DNA of 64,000 bases from Telopea speciosissima. Its lineage: Eukaryota > Streptophyta > Magnoliopsida > Proteales > Proteaceae. Made by a program: the position numbers and the translations under genes. The DNA lies in NCBI RefSeq assembly GCF_018873765.1, contig NC_057918.1:69158371-69222370 (forward strand), in the 5' to 3' direction. How positions within the stretch are numbered: the first letter of the stretch is position 1; each line of letters opens with the position of its first letter. Below the pieces are notes generated by a model. The model saw nothing but the letters and a program-made list of their open reading frames with translations. It was not told the origin of the DNA and searched no databases. Positions 47,122 to 58,303 of the stretch are shown here, piece after piece.

Positions 47122-48982
47122 CTGAACAAGTAGTATCCATGCCAGTTAGCATTTGAAGCCAAGACCTCCATTTAATTGCGCCCAGAGCAAAAACATTCTA
47201 ATTTCACAGATCTAAAGAAAGTCGAAAAACAAAATAACATGAAACTGATTTAAACAGAGTTTAGAGAACTTAATCCAATCATCCCCAACATCATCAAAAT
47301 AAGTCAATAGAAAGAGCCAACTATCAAAAACAAAAATGGTATCTATATCTTGATGATAGCTGGAATCAGTCTAGAGCCGGTTCATTCATGCTCCAAGGAC
47401 CATACAATTAAATTATCTCTGAAACTTTCCCCAGGACTGGGCATTAGACTATAATATGAACAACAGATGTCTCTTCCTAAACTGGTTCATATTTTGTACT
47501 TCATTGATGTTCTATCTACAGTTATTACAGTTCTCTTTCAAAGTATCTTTTTACTCAATGACGAGTTCAATAAATCCACGAGCAAGACCCATGATTCATG
47601 AGAACCAATGAAACAAGGAACAGACGGGAGAACATAATTCAGTGATCAATTAACAAAAAAAATTAAATGGTAACAACCTGCAATAGATGTTTGTAGATTT
47701 TTGTTACTTCACAAACTGTCAGAAGAGAAGACATTCCATCCAATCTCATATAACATGGGAGAACCAAGAATCTGGAAGCATACCATCACTTGACCATAGA
47801 ATAAAAAAAAAGGGGGGGGGGGGGGGTTCACCTCCGACCAACTAACAAGAATATGGATTGAAGCTGGAATAGGATCACTAGAGAAGTATCTTTTGACATT
47901 AATGTTTGTTTACTCAATTAGAAAAGAAATCATTAAGGCAGCATTTGTAATTTTGTAAACATACCTATCAATTACTATCATTTAAAACTTAAGTTTTATA
48001 TCAGCTTCACTTTTTCGGTTTAAAGAAATCAATTGGTAAATTACATTTGTTACCATGAAATTGGGGGGGGGGGGGGTGGGGAATGCCATTGAATGTAGCA
48101 CTGCTGGTTGCAGAATCAAGACTAAGGTCCATAGAAAGACCTTAAATAGTGATGCAGGAGAATAGAACTATAGTGGTGGGTCTGGTCATCGACCTGCACT
48201 TTCCTAAAATAAGGCTAAAGCAAACTCGACCTCGAACCAGGGAGAAACCAGTGAGAGATCGATTGCAGCCAGGATCAACATAATAGGGAAGAACAAATTG
48301 AATAACTGGAACTCTCTTTTTTTTTATTGCTATTTTTCAGTTTACATATGAAGGAGAACACAAAAGGATAAGAAAAGAAGAAGAAAGGAATATAGAAGAG
48401 GGGGGGGGGGATAGGATCAGCTCTCTCAGCCCATCATCCTCTCACCCATGGTCTCTCACTGTTGCCATGTCTCACAGCTTCAACCATAACTCTTTTTTCT
48501 TAAATCTTTGTACTTTTTCTGTTCAGCCTCATACTCTTATTTATAATAACCCAATTACAAAGCAACCCAGTCCCAATCTAATTAAGAAACTAAATAAATC
48601 TAGAAAAGGAAACTACTAATTCATAAAACCTATAAAATAGAAACTTCCTATAAAATCTAGCTGTCATCAAAATAGAAACTTCTATTTTAGAGAACAAAAT
48701 AAAAATAGCAACAAACTGAAATTACAAACCTAAGGAGATAGAAAATCCTACTTTCGAAATATGAAAATAGAAACTAAACTTTTGCAGCATTAGGATAGAA
48801 GCTTTCTCCACTTGATGGACCCACAAGATCTTCTAAAAAGCATCCCCACACAAGGCAAATATGGGCTCTGACACTGTTCACGTGAACAGTAACGTGAACA
48901 GTGTTTTTGGTCTTTTTTTCTTCATATTTCAATCTACATCAAGGCTCAATACATCAAAGAATGAGGCAGGATAACCCAACCC
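47122..48982. other. DNA upstream of the last visible UGT80 exon
   Basis: Expected to be UGT80 intron. It contains three poly-G tracts (47812-47826, 48063-48076, 48400-48410), and I found no further UGT80 exon by eye. Confidence 0.5.
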
Positions 48983-48999
48983 CCCCAACACCGTCCAAT

Positions 49000-49170
49000 T
49001 AAAAAAAAAGCATACCCAGTGCATGAGGCTCCCGCCACTGCAAGATCTGGGGAGGGTCATAATGTACGCAGCCTTACCCCTGCTTTCGCAGTGAGGCTGT
49101 TTCCAGACTTGAACCAGTGACCATTCGGTCACAATGGAGCAACCTACCGTTGCTACAAGGCCCGCCCTAT
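49000..49170 (-). mobile_element. tRNA-derived SINE (Au-like) with target duplication
   Basis: On the minus strand it starts with a tRNA-like head: a degenerate A box near CAACGGTAGGTTGCTCC and the B box GGTTCAAGTCTGG. It continues AAACAGCCTCACTGCGAAAGC.., GGTAAGGCTGCGTACATTATG and GGGTATGC, and ends in a run of nine T. This matches my memory of the Au SINE family. Flanking copies of CCCCAACACC(GT/AT)C(C/T)AAT lie at 48983-48999 and 49171-49187. Confidence 0.85.
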
Positions 49171-49524
49171 CCCCAACACCATCTAATAGGTGCACAAATT
49201 ATTAAAGGCTAGCTGGTACATTCAAGCAAGGATCAAGAAATCGGTGCCGACACTGGTTGACCAGCCAGAAACCAAGATTTCCCAAGTTTTGACCATATCT
49301 CGATCAAAACTGTTACTTACTCCAGGCCAACTTGAAACCTTGGTTTCAAGGCCCATAAATAGTTTTTTCGCCCTGATTCTTGTTGTACTGCCTATTTTTG
49401 ACATTTTGAACCCAATCCATGAATTAGTTTCACATAGAGAACAGTCAAAATAATACTTGGTGGTTTTGACCCAAGTTTAATAGTGTATATTGTTCTTGGA
49501 CATGGTATCGAATAATGTTTAAAC

Positions 49525-49638
49525 GGAACATAACTCCTTCAATATAAATCAGATTTAAGCGATCTTGGATTTGTTGGAAAGTTTTCAAACAAATCCAAGA
49601 TTGCTTAAATCTGATTTATATTGAAGGAGTTATGTTCC
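49525..49638. repeat. 51-bp inverted repeat, long RNA-hairpin candidate
   Basis: Arms 49525-49575 and 49588-49638 are complementary at 50 of 51 positions across a 12-nt loop. The single difference is a G opposite T, which would be a G-U wobble if transcribed in the plus direction. No transposon termini or target duplication recognised around it. Confidence 0.85.
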
Positions 49639-50135
49639 AATCAAACTTAATTTGGTGTGCAAGAATGCTATTTAAAATCGCTCTGAATGGAAATAAATTT
49701 TAGACATAAAAAAAATGAATATTTTACCGCTCTTTTGGTTTTAGCAATGTTTTATAATATTAAAATTTATAGAATTTTTTGATTTGAGAAAAACCCCAGA
49801 GCATTAAAAAGTTAAAAATTGCATCTGCCAAAAATCCAGTTTTTATTCATGAACTAGGGGGTTGACTTTTTATCCTTTTAGAATTTGATTTTTTTAATAT
49901 TTTTATTGGATTCAAATAGGGGGTATTTGCTTATTTATGAATAATATCTGAGGTAAATGCAAAAACATTTACTTAAATTAAATGATATTTGGCATAACTA
50001 AGTGCTTGACCTGGTTTCGAGCCAGGTTTCCACAAGTTTCGATGGGAATAAGTGAATTTATATAGGTATTCAGGTCGCAACTTGCTAAATTACTGAAATA
50101 TGGTCGAAACATGTCGAAACCAACCGAAACCAGGT

Positions 50136-50329
50136 TGTTGAGTTATGTAGTTATGTAACCCGATAAGGGTACTTTTGGTCTTTATCCTTGTTTATTCCCT
50201 GTTATTAGCATAGTCGGCTGTACAGGGACAGTATTGTAATTCTGCCTTATTATTGAATGATATATATGAAGGGGCTGAGTGATCAAACAACTCACTTAAG
50301 CCATTCCCCTATTTCCTGTTTAGGTAACA
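50136..50329 (+). repeat. 5' LTR of element A
   Basis: Starts TGTTGAGTTATGTAGTTATG, contains TATATATGAAGGGG near the expected promoter region, and ends GGTAACA. Confidence 0.95.
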
Positions 50330-50341
50330 TGGTATCAGAGC
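50330..50341 (+). other. Primer-binding site of element A
   Basis: TGGTATCAGAGC directly after the LTR, complementary to initiator tRNA-Met. Confidence 0.93.
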
Positions 50342-50467
50342 TAAACCCTAAAAACCTATTCTGATCTAAGTCCAAAAAAACCCCTTCTTCCTTCCATCGT
50401 TTTCTCTTCTTTCCTCCTTCCTTCAATTTTCTTTCTTCTCTTCTTCTTGGTTCTTCTCTTTCGCTTT

Positions 50468-50511
50468 AGGGCAGCACTAATGAAGTGATCTTACGATCTA
50501 GTTGCTGCCCT
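50468..50511 (+). promoter_or_regulatory. Leader stem-loop, element A
   Basis: AGGGCAGCA pairs with TGCTGCCCT. The apex is GATC-TTAC-GATC. It begins 138 nt after the first base of the primer-binding site, the same distance as in element B. Confidence 0.6.
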
Positions 50512-50757
50512 CAAACCCACCTCATTTTCTCCATGTTATAAAACCTGTTTCTGCCCAATAGTTGCTGCTATTCCTCTTTGCGATTTTTTGAAGCTCTCTA
50601 GATTTTGAAGATTCAGCCTCGATCCCTTTGTAGGTTGATCTTCCATTGATTGAGGCCTCCTCTGCAACCCTAACCAGCAACTATCCCCTTTTTTATTCCT
50701 TCTTTTCAGTCCCTAACTTCCAATCGAATCTATTTCAGTTTTTTTTCTAAAACCCCA

Positions 50758-51420
50758 ACTCCAATCGATTTCTTTGGATTAGGACTGCTGGGCTGCTGTT
50801 GTCGCTGATTCTTTTGGAGCTGTTCATTACCATTGAGAGGCTCCTTCGACCTCAGTTTCAGCTACTATTTCTGCTGTTTTTTGGGAGCTCCAACTTTTTC
50901 CTATTTTGAGATCGATCTTCCCTTATATCGATCTTAAGGTTGCTGGTTCTTCTTGGCTGGTTACATCGGGTCATTTCTTGTTCCCTTCATTGTTTGGCTA
51001 AAAACTAATGACAGGCTCAGACTCCTCTTCTGCAACCTCTGGGCTTGATGGACAGTCCCGGACAGAATTTCTTCCCTTGGCTGCCCCTACTCCAATCGAT
51101 TTCTTTGGATTAGGACTGCTGGGCTGCTGTTGTTGCTGATTCTTTTGGAGCTGTTCATTACCATTGAGAGGCTCCTTCGACCTCAGTTTCAGCTACTATT
51201 TCTGCTGTTTTTTGGGAGCTCCAACTTTTTCCTATTTTGAGATCGATCTTCCCTTATATCGATCTTAAGGTTGCTGGTTCTTCTTGGCTGGTTACATCGG
51301 GTCATTTCTTGTTCCCTTCATTGTTTGGCTAAAAACTAATGACAGGCTCAGACTCCTCTTCTGCAACCTTTGGGCTTGATGGACAGTCCCGGAAAGAATT
51401 TCTTCCCTTGGCTGCCCCTA
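50758..51420 (+). repeat. 331-bp tandem duplication in element A leader and gag start
   Basis: 50758-51088 and 51089-51420 are near-identical and carry two copies of the gag start region (ATGACAGGCTCAGACTCC at about 51008 and 51339). Only the second copy is followed by the rest of gag. Confidence 0.9.
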
Positions 51421-52490
51421 TCAAGCTTGATGGCACCAATTACCTCAAGTGGTCTCAGACTACCTACTTGACCATTGTTGGTCGTGGCCTTACTAGCCAT
51501 ATCCTTGGGACTAACACCATGCCAGCTGAAACTGGTTCTCCACAATAGAAGTGGATGTCACATGATGTTATGGTGATGTCTTATTTGCTCCACTCTATGC
51601 AACCAGATCTGTCCAACAATTCCTTGCTTCTGGAGACAGCCCATCAGATCTAGAGTGCCGCCAAGGAGACTTATGGACGTGTTGGGAATGCTGCTCAGGT
51701 GTATGAGATCCGCAAGAAGGCCCAAGACCTCACTCAGAAGGAGTTGACTGTCTCTGCGTACTATGTTGCCCTCAAAAGCTTGTGGCAGCAATTGGATCAT
51801 TACTCCGACTATCAGCCCTCTACACCTGCTGATGTTGCTGCCTACCATAAACACGTCGACAGTATCTGTGTGTACGACTTCTTGGCAGGTCTGAATGTGG
51901 AGTATGACCCTATTAGAATGCAAGTGCTGAACCAATCTCCCTTTCCTACACTAGAGCAGTCATTTTCCATGGTTTATATAGAGGAGACTCGTCAGGCTGC
52001 GATGTTACATGCTCCTACTGTTGCTAGATCTGCCCTACAAACCACTTCCAGCCCTACTCCCATTACCATTATTGATGGTGGTAATGCTGCCTCCAAGGAG
52101 CCTGTCAAGTGTGAACACTGCAACAAGCTTTATCACACCAAAGCTCAATGTTGGAAGTTACATGGGAAGCCTGCTGATTTTGAGGCCAAAACTGTCGTGT
52201 GAAATCCAAACCCAGGGCAAATCTTACGGAGTCTTCTGCTGCTGCTGTTGCTACCCCATCTACTGACCTTGGGTTTACTCAGGATGAACTCCTAGCTTTC
52301 CGTCGCATGCTGCAGGCCTCTTTTGCTGCACCTACCACGGCATCTGCCTCTTCTGGTTCTTACTTTGCCTCAGGTACACCAGTCAGTAGTCATTGTGCAT
52401 CAGTTGTCTCAGTTCCTTGGATTATAGAGTCCAATGCCACTGACCCTATGACTGGTTCTTCTCATGTGTTTCATCAGTAATTTCCCTGCT
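51339..52490 (+). pseudogene. gag and protease remnant of element A
   Basis: Copia gag (UBN2-like) sequence with IKLDGTNYLKWS, a long helical region (SLWQQLDHYSDY.., YDFLAGLNVEYDPIRMQVL) and a CCHC knuckle CEHCNKLYHTKAQC. In-frame stops occur at 51546-51548 and about 51650, and a frame change at about 52200. The protease active site, WIIDSGATDHMTG in element B, reads WIIESNATDPMTG here. The catalytic Asp is replaced, so the protease is dead. Confidence 0.9.
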
Positions 52491-52942
52491 CTGGCAAAGA
52501 CAGTGTTCGAGTAGCTAATGGTTCTCTTTAAGGGATCCATTCGTTGCTCACCTACCCTTACATTAAATTCTGTTTTCCATGTTTCTTCATTTTCTACCAA
52601 TCTTCTTTCCATTAGTAGTCTGCAAAATAACCTTCTTTCCCTCTCATTGTGTTATCCAGAATCTGGTGAAGGGGCACACGATTGGGGGTGGTAAGGTACA
52701 TGATGGTCTCTACATACTTGACACGGGTGAGACTTGTTCACCAACAACTTCATCTCAGCCTCATCATTTACATTCGGCTACTTCTTCGGATCTCCATCTA
52801 TGGCATTGTTGGTCACCCTTCTCTTCGCACTTTAGCTGTTTTGTTTCCTCAGTTGACTAAAGATTGTAAAAGGGATGAGTTTTTATGTGAAGCCTGTGTT
52901 TTGGCTAAACAGACTCGTTCCACTTACTCTCCATTAAATAAA

Positions 52943-53036
52943 GGGAAATTATCAGTGCCACCCCCTGACGTTTGCCTATATTTTAAAGCACACCCACTAA
53001 CTACCATAATATCAAATCTGGTCCAAAAACTAACGG
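52943..53036 (+). repeat. Left terminal inverted repeat of the MULE
   Basis: About 94 bp, roughly 96 percent complementary to 55006-55099. Confidence 0.93.
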
Positions 53037-53099
53037 GATTAACTGTGTGACATACGAATGACTAAAATACCCACTACACTAAAACAGAAAAGATAAATT

Positions 53100-53480
53100 A
53101 TAACTGAGGTGCCCATTGTTTAATGTACCTTTGTGAACTATTTTTCTTCACTAAATCAAACAAATTTCCTATTTTACCCTCTCCAGCTCATCCTCCACCT
53201 CAACTTTGGCCCCCACCTCATTTTCAGGCACCGCAGCCCTGTTGCTCAACCTCCACTCCCACCCCACACTGCTCTCCCCCACCACCGCCTGTCCTTGGAA
53301 CCCCCTACCGTCTGCTCCACAAACCATTTCAAGGTCAAAATCAAGAAGCAAACCCTGCAAAAGTTTAAGCAAAGCTTTCATCTGGAGCGCTAGGTACTTG
53401 GTAGGGAACAATTTCTGTAGATTTTCCCCCCTCTTCGCAAGCTATTCTGCTTCATTTCTTGGAAACCGTAGATGAATAAC
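53100..53480. other. MULE interior, unassigned segment
   Basis: Pro/Ser/Thr-coding, C-rich sequence open in several frames on both strands. It contrasts with the AT-rich TIR-proximal DNA and may be another captured fragment, but I recognise no domain. Confidence 0.4.
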
Positions 53481-53744
53481 TCATTCTCTTAAATTCGAAG
53501 AACTCTCTCTCTTCTTTATGTTCTTGATGGTGAGAATCGAATTTGATCAGTGGATTCGTTGATTTTTCAATGTTTATTTGGCTAAACTGTGGAATGATAC
53601 TGCAGATGCTGCTGAAATTATTATTGTCGGATAACCCTAATTAAAGAAATTTCTTTCATTCCCTATGAAATTTGAAATTTTTATATCTTTTGGACTTGAA
53701 GTAGTAGCGTTTCCTCCCATTTGTTGGAGCTACTGCATGCCAAA

Positions 53745-54260
53745 ATCTAGAACCGAAAGCTTCTGATGAATCTAGAGACGATAGAGATACACCAGTTGAA
53801 GCCTTAAACAATGCAACCAGAGAAGTTCATGCCTTCGAAGAAAGTGAAGCTGTAACATAAAAAGATACCGAAGCGGAAAACGTGGTGGAATCCTCTGAGT
53901 GTTCCCACCAGAGTATGGTTGAAGAAGGTGATGGGGAAACAATAAAGGGACTCAAAGATGTCAAGGAAACCAACTCGCAACCTGGCATTACTATTGTAAG
54001 AAACTTGGATGAATCTCCTTCCGCCGAAAACAGAGAGAAAAACAGGGACGACATCGACAGCAGTAACCACAACAAGGGGAGGGATCTGAATCTGATAGAG
54101 AGGGTGGCTGAAGATAATGAAAGGCTGACGGGTTTGATGACCGAACTGTTAGAACGGAATTGCAGACAAGGTTGATAAGTTCACTGTCGCAAAGGGTCCG
54201 AACAGCTGGAGAGAGGCAGGTTGCCGCCATGACTGTCGAGAGGCAGGGTACTTCTCCAGA
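53745..54260 (+). pseudogene. Possible captured gene fragment (BAG6-like C-terminus?)
   Basis: A roughly 140-codon protein-like tract rich in Glu, Asp and Ser, with one TAA (at about 53858) in it, is open from 53882 to 54175. It ends in a coiled-coil-like ERVAEDNERLTGLMTELL, followed in another frame by ISSLSQRV. This pattern recalls the end of plant BAG6-type proteins (ENEKLRxxMEKL..ISxLxGRVxxLE). The resemblance is from memory and weak. It could equally be another acidic coiled-coil protein. It is not expressible as an intact protein. Confidence 0.35.
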
Positions 54261-54620
54261 AATTGTAAAGGGGTTTAAAGAAATCATCCTGAATTCTTCA
54301 ATTAGGAAATTGTAAAGGGGTTTAAAGTTCGAAATGGTATAAATAAAGAATGAAAATGTAAACTGCAAAGAAATTACATTTAAGGTGATAAAATCATTGA
54401 GACAATGTAATTGATTACTCATACTTGTTAGTTTTTTTTGAAGGGTGTGGAGTTGCAAAAGATTTTGAGTTTAGTTCTTGATGCTCTGTTTTTTTTGATA
54501 AAACTGAACCAAGTCCTCCAGCTATCAAATGAATGGAGCGTTTTCAGCGAGGTTGATATAGTTTAACAAAGATCGGTGACTAATTTGTTACTCACTCAAG
54601 TGATTATGGCTGGGTAAAGT

Positions 54621-54761
54621 AGAGATTTGCTTTTCATTGGCCATCATCTAGCGACCCTGTTTGTGTTCTTGACCTGCCAGTATATGGTTTTCCATGGTGC
54701 CTTCGCCATTCTTGTGCTTCTGATCCTTGCAGAGATCACCAACGGTTGTCAGAACATTTGG
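54621..54761 (+). pseudogene. Captured exon fragment of a TLC-domain membrane protein
   Basis: About 45 codons read GHHLATLFVFLTCQYMVFHG, then AFAILVLLILAEITNGCQNIW. This resembles a transmembrane segment of plant TLC (TRAM/LAG1/CLN8) domain proteins, where HHLATLxVF and LAEVTxxCQN are, as I remember, conserved. It ends abruptly at a GGAGCC-repeat (54782-54805) instead of a splice-like extension. The fragment is free of stops but has no start or remainder, so it is a transduplicated piece. Confidence 0.6.
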
Positions 54762-55005
54762 AGGGGAGAGGGATGGAGTCGGAACCGGAGCCGGAGCCGG
54801 AGCCGGCGAGGGAGGGAGAAGGAGTGTTGGAGGGGAGAGGGATGCCATGGTAGCCGGAGACGGAGAAGAAAGGGAGAGTGGGAGTGAGAGGGGGAAGAGG
54901 TGAAATTACAAAAACATCCACAGTTCATGTCATAATAAGGGCAATTTTGTCTTTTAAGAAAAACTAACCTGCTAACATCACTAATTAATTGCTAAAAGGC
55001 TAACG

Positions 55006-55099
55006 CCGTTAGTTTTTGGACCAGATTTGATATTACGGTAGTTAGTATGTGTGCTTTAAAATATAGGCAAACGTCAGGGGGTGGCACTGATGATTTCCC
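55006..55099 (-). repeat. Right terminal inverted repeat of the MULE
   Basis: Inverted partner of 52943-53036. Confidence 0.93.
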
Positions 55100-55108
55100 T
55101 TAAATAAA

Positions 55109-57912
55109 AGAAGTTCTTCTCCCTTTGCTTTAGTTCATATAGATGTGTGGGGCCCTGCCCGTTGTGTTTCTATTTCTGGCCATAGATGGTTTGTTTCCTT
55201 TATTGAATGCTTTACAAGGACCACTTAAGTGTATATGATGCAGGACAAGAGTGAGGTTTATCGATGTTTTCAACTATTTCATCGTATGGTTCAGACCCAA
55301 TTCAATGCCACCTTAAAAATTCTGAGTAATAATGGCAGGAAGTACATGGAAGGCCAGTTCCAAAACTACTTGGCTGAAAATGGCATCCTTCATTAGGCCA
55401 GCTGTATAGACACCCCAGCCCAAAACGGAGAGGGTGAAAGAAAAAATCAGCACCTTCTGGAAGTGGCTCGGGCAATTATGTTTGCACGGCAGGTCCCTTG
55501 TCCATATTGGAGTAATGCTATCCTCACTGCTGCCTACCTCATCAACCATATGCCTATCACTGTCCTTGATGGTCATGCCCCTGTTGACCTTCTCCAGGGT
55601 TCTTCCTCTTTTGTGGTCCCCCCCAAAAATATTTGGTTGTGTTTGCTATGCTCGCAACCATCATCTTCATGGCAAGCTCGATCCTCGGAGTAATCGGTGT
55701 ATCTTTTTGGGCTACTCCGCCACCTAGAAAGGATACAAGTGTTATCATCCATCCTCTCGGCGTACTTTTGTTACCATGGACATTGTCTTCCATGAGTCCC
55801 TGGCATATTATTCGCAGCCACCTCTTCAGGGGGAGCATGATTCAGTGCTTGAAGATGTGTTTGCTCTTCTACCGGCTCCTATTCAAGGGGAGCCTTCATC
55901 TCCAGAACCACCAATGTCAATCCCATTCCTATTCAAGGGGAGCGTAGACCAATGAGTCAGATTCCTATTGATAAAGTCTATACCCGGATGCACAAAGAGC
56001 AAGTTGAGACTACCACTGTTGTACCACTTCTCCAATTGTCAGAACTTGATCCAAATCCAGACTCTGGTACATTACCTGGTAAGGATCCCTCTCTTGATTT
56101 TCTTATTGCTGTCCGCAAAGGCATTAGGTCTTGCATCCAACATCCCATCTCCAATTTTGTTTCCTATGATGCTTTGTCTCCTTCCTATCGTGCATTTGTG
56201 TCCTCTCTTTCCTCTGTTTTTATTCCTCAAAAATGGCAGGAGACAATTGCAGATCCAAAGTGGAAAGCAGCCATAATGGAAGAGATGACAGCCTTATCCA
56301 AAAATGAGACGTGGGAGCTGGTGATTCTTCCTTCGGGCAAGAAACCAGTAGGTTACAAATGGGTGTTTGTTGTTAAGAAGAAGCCGGATGGAACAGTAGA
56401 CAGATATAAGGCCATGCTTGTGGCCAAGGGCTTTACTCAAACCTATGGGATTGACTATCAAGAGACATTTGCCCCAGTTGCAAAGTTGAACACTGTTCGG
56501 GTCTTGTTGTCATATGTTGTCAATCTAGGATGGGATTTGCAGCAATTGGATGTGAAAAATGCATTCCTTATGGAGGAGGAGGTTTATATGGAGGTTCCTC
56601 CAGGTTTTTCTTGTGACAAGACTTATGGGAAAGTTTGCAGGCTGAAGAGGGCATTATATGGGCTGAAACAATCACCTAATCACCTAGAGCTTGCTTTGGC
56701 AGGTTCCACAAAGCAATGGTCTCTGTAGGGTACAAACAGAGTAATGCGGATCACAACTTGTTCATCAAGGGAAATGGGGATAGAGTCACTCTTCTTATAG
56801 TCTATGTTGATGACATAGGTGTGACTGGTAATGGTTCAGAGGAAGTTTCCCACCTGAAGACCTTTTTGGGACGAGAATTTGAAATTAAAGATCTAGGACA
56901 GCTTAGGTACTTCCTTGGGATTGAAGTTGCCCGTTCTCCCAAAGGCATTTTTCTCTCCCAAAGGAAGTATGTTCTAGACCTACTCTTAGAGACTGGTTTG
57001 TTAGGATGTCCCACCTGAAGACCTTCTTGGGACGAGAATTTGAAACTAAAGATCTAGGACAGCTCAGGTACTTCCTTGGGATTGAAGTTGCCTGTTCTCC
57101 CAAAGGCATTTTTCTCTCCCAAAGGAAGTATGTTCTAGACCTAATCTCAGAGACTGGTTGTTAGGCTATTATCCATGTGACACTCCTCTAGAAGCTACCA
57201 CTCGTCTGCAAGAGAAAGATGTGATCCGGTTGATAAGGGACGATATCAACGGTTGGAGGGAAAACTAATTTCTCTCTCCCATACTAGACCGAACATTGCA
57301 TTTGCAATAAGCTTGGTCAGTCAGTTCATGCATGATCCCTACTCCACTCATATGACTGTTGTTCTTCATATTCTCTATTACTTGAAGTCAGCTTCAGGAA
57401 AAGGGATTCTCCTATCTCCGCATGATCATCTTCGCATTGAGGCTTACACAGATGCTAACTGGGGTGGTAACCCCGAAAGGAAATCCACTTCAGGCTATTG
57501 TACGCTTATAGGAGGTAACCTTGTCACATGGCGAAGTAAGAAGCAAAATGTGGTGGCAAGGTCCAGTGCTGAAGCTGAATTCCGTGCGATGGCCCAGGGC
57601 ATATGTGAGTTATTGTGGCTTCAGAGTTTACTCCAGGATATTAGTGGTTTTGTTCATCCTCCAATGATGTTGTATTGTGACAACAAAACAGCAATCAACA
57701 TTGCCCACGATCCAATGCAACATGATCGTACCAAGCATGTGGATATCGACAGACACTTCATCAAGGAGAAGTTAGAAAGTGGGCAGATTTGTATACCTTT
57801 TGTGAAGTCTGATGATCAATTTGCTGATGTATTCACTAAAGGGCTCAATGGAAAGTTATTTCATCCTAGTCTAGTCAAGTTGGGCATGTGTGATATCTAT
57901 ATCCCAACTTGA
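55109..57912 (+). pseudogene. pol remnant of element A (integrase, reverse transcriptase, RNase H)
   Basis: Integrase core pieces (SGHRWFVSFIEC-like, then TPAQNGEGERKNQH) with stops. Then a 258-codon open reverse transcriptase stretch at 55952-56728 ([64 protein letters not shown]), then LLIVYVDDIGVTGNG at 56790-56830. RNase H (57253-57912) has EAYTDANWGG, KSTSGYCTLIGG and ends SDDQFADVFTKG...LGMCDIYIPT. A 161-bp tandem duplication and frame changes separate these blocks, so no complete polyprotein is encoded. Confidence 0.93.
56848..57169 (+). repeat. 161-bp tandem duplication in element A reverse transcriptase
   Basis: 56848-57008 and about 57009-57169 are near-identical (TCCCACCTGAAGACCTT...GTTCTAGACCTA). 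161 is not a multiple of three, so it shifts the frame. Confidence 0.92.
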
Positions 57913-57919
57913 GGGGGAG
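57907..57919 (+). other. Polypurine tract of element A
   Basis: CTTGAGGGGGAG immediately before the 3' LTR, the plus-strand priming site. Confidence 0.85.
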
Positions 57920-58113
57920 TGTTGAGTTATATAGTTATGTAACCAAATAAGGTTACTTTTGGTCTTTTTCCTTGTTTATTCCCTGTTATTAGCATAGTCG
58001 GCTGTACAGGGACAGTATTGTAATTCTGCCTTATTATTGAATGATATATATGAAGGGGCTGAGTGATCAAACAACTCACTTAAGCCATTCTCCTATTTCC
58101 TGTTTAGCTAACA
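57920..58113 (+). repeat. 3' LTR of element A
   Basis: 194 bp, differing from the 5' LTR at about eight positions. Confidence 0.95.
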
Positions 58114-58303
58114 CAGGTTGATTTTAAAGTCAACCTATATCTCGTCTCGGTAGGCAGTGAAACCGATGCAGTTTTGACCGAGTTCTTCCTCCATGCATTT
58201 AAGGCTCCAAATGAAATGTGCTCATGGGCTGTTGGGTTGTGCAATTACGACTGCAAAAGAAATGTTCCTATTGGCTTGTGGTTTAAGCCATGTGTAAGAA
58301 TAC

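Larger units (their letters stand above)
52943..55099. mobile_element. Non-autonomous Mutator-like element (Pack-MULE-like) inside element A
   Basis: Terminal inverted repeats of about 94 bp (52943-53036 and 55006-55099) begin GGGAAAT(T/C)ATCAGTGCC and differ at about four positions. Flanking 9-bp target duplication TTAAATAAA at 52934-52942 and 55100-55108 is perfect. Long inverted repeats plus a 9-bp duplication are diagnostic of the Mutator superfamily. No transposase is present. The interior holds protein-like stretches that look like captured host-gene fragments (53745-54180 and 54621-54761), which would make it a Pack-MULE. It interrupts the pol region of element A, so it is younger than that element. 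Confidence 0.92.
50136..58113 (+). mobile_element. Ty1/Copia retrotransposon, element A (full-length, disabled)
   Basis: Two 194-bp LTRs (50136-50329, 57920-58113), PBS, polypurine tract, and a perfect 5-bp target duplication CAGGT at 50131-50135 and 58114-58118. Domain order is gag, protease, integrase, reverse transcriptase, RNase H (Copia order). The LTRs differ at roughly eight positions. The coding region has many stops, two tandem duplications (331 and 161 bp) and a 2157-bp Mutator-like insertion at 52943-55099. Without the insertion the element is about 5.8 kb. Confidence 0.95.

Noticed and set aside
47812-48410. Poly-G tracts as possible G-quadruplex regulatory sites
   Set aside because: They are single homopolymer runs next to poly-A, more consistent with simple-repeat slippage or sequencing artefact. 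No multi-tract G4 arrangement was seen.
50758-51088. First copy of the gag start as a separate small gene
   Set aside because: It is the first unit of a 331-bp tandem duplication. The frame runs back into leader sequence, not into gag.
54648-54921. Minus-strand Pro/Ser-rich frame inside the MULE
   Set aside because: It is the antisense of the TLC-like fragment and of a GGAGCC repeat. The repetitive composition explains the open frame.
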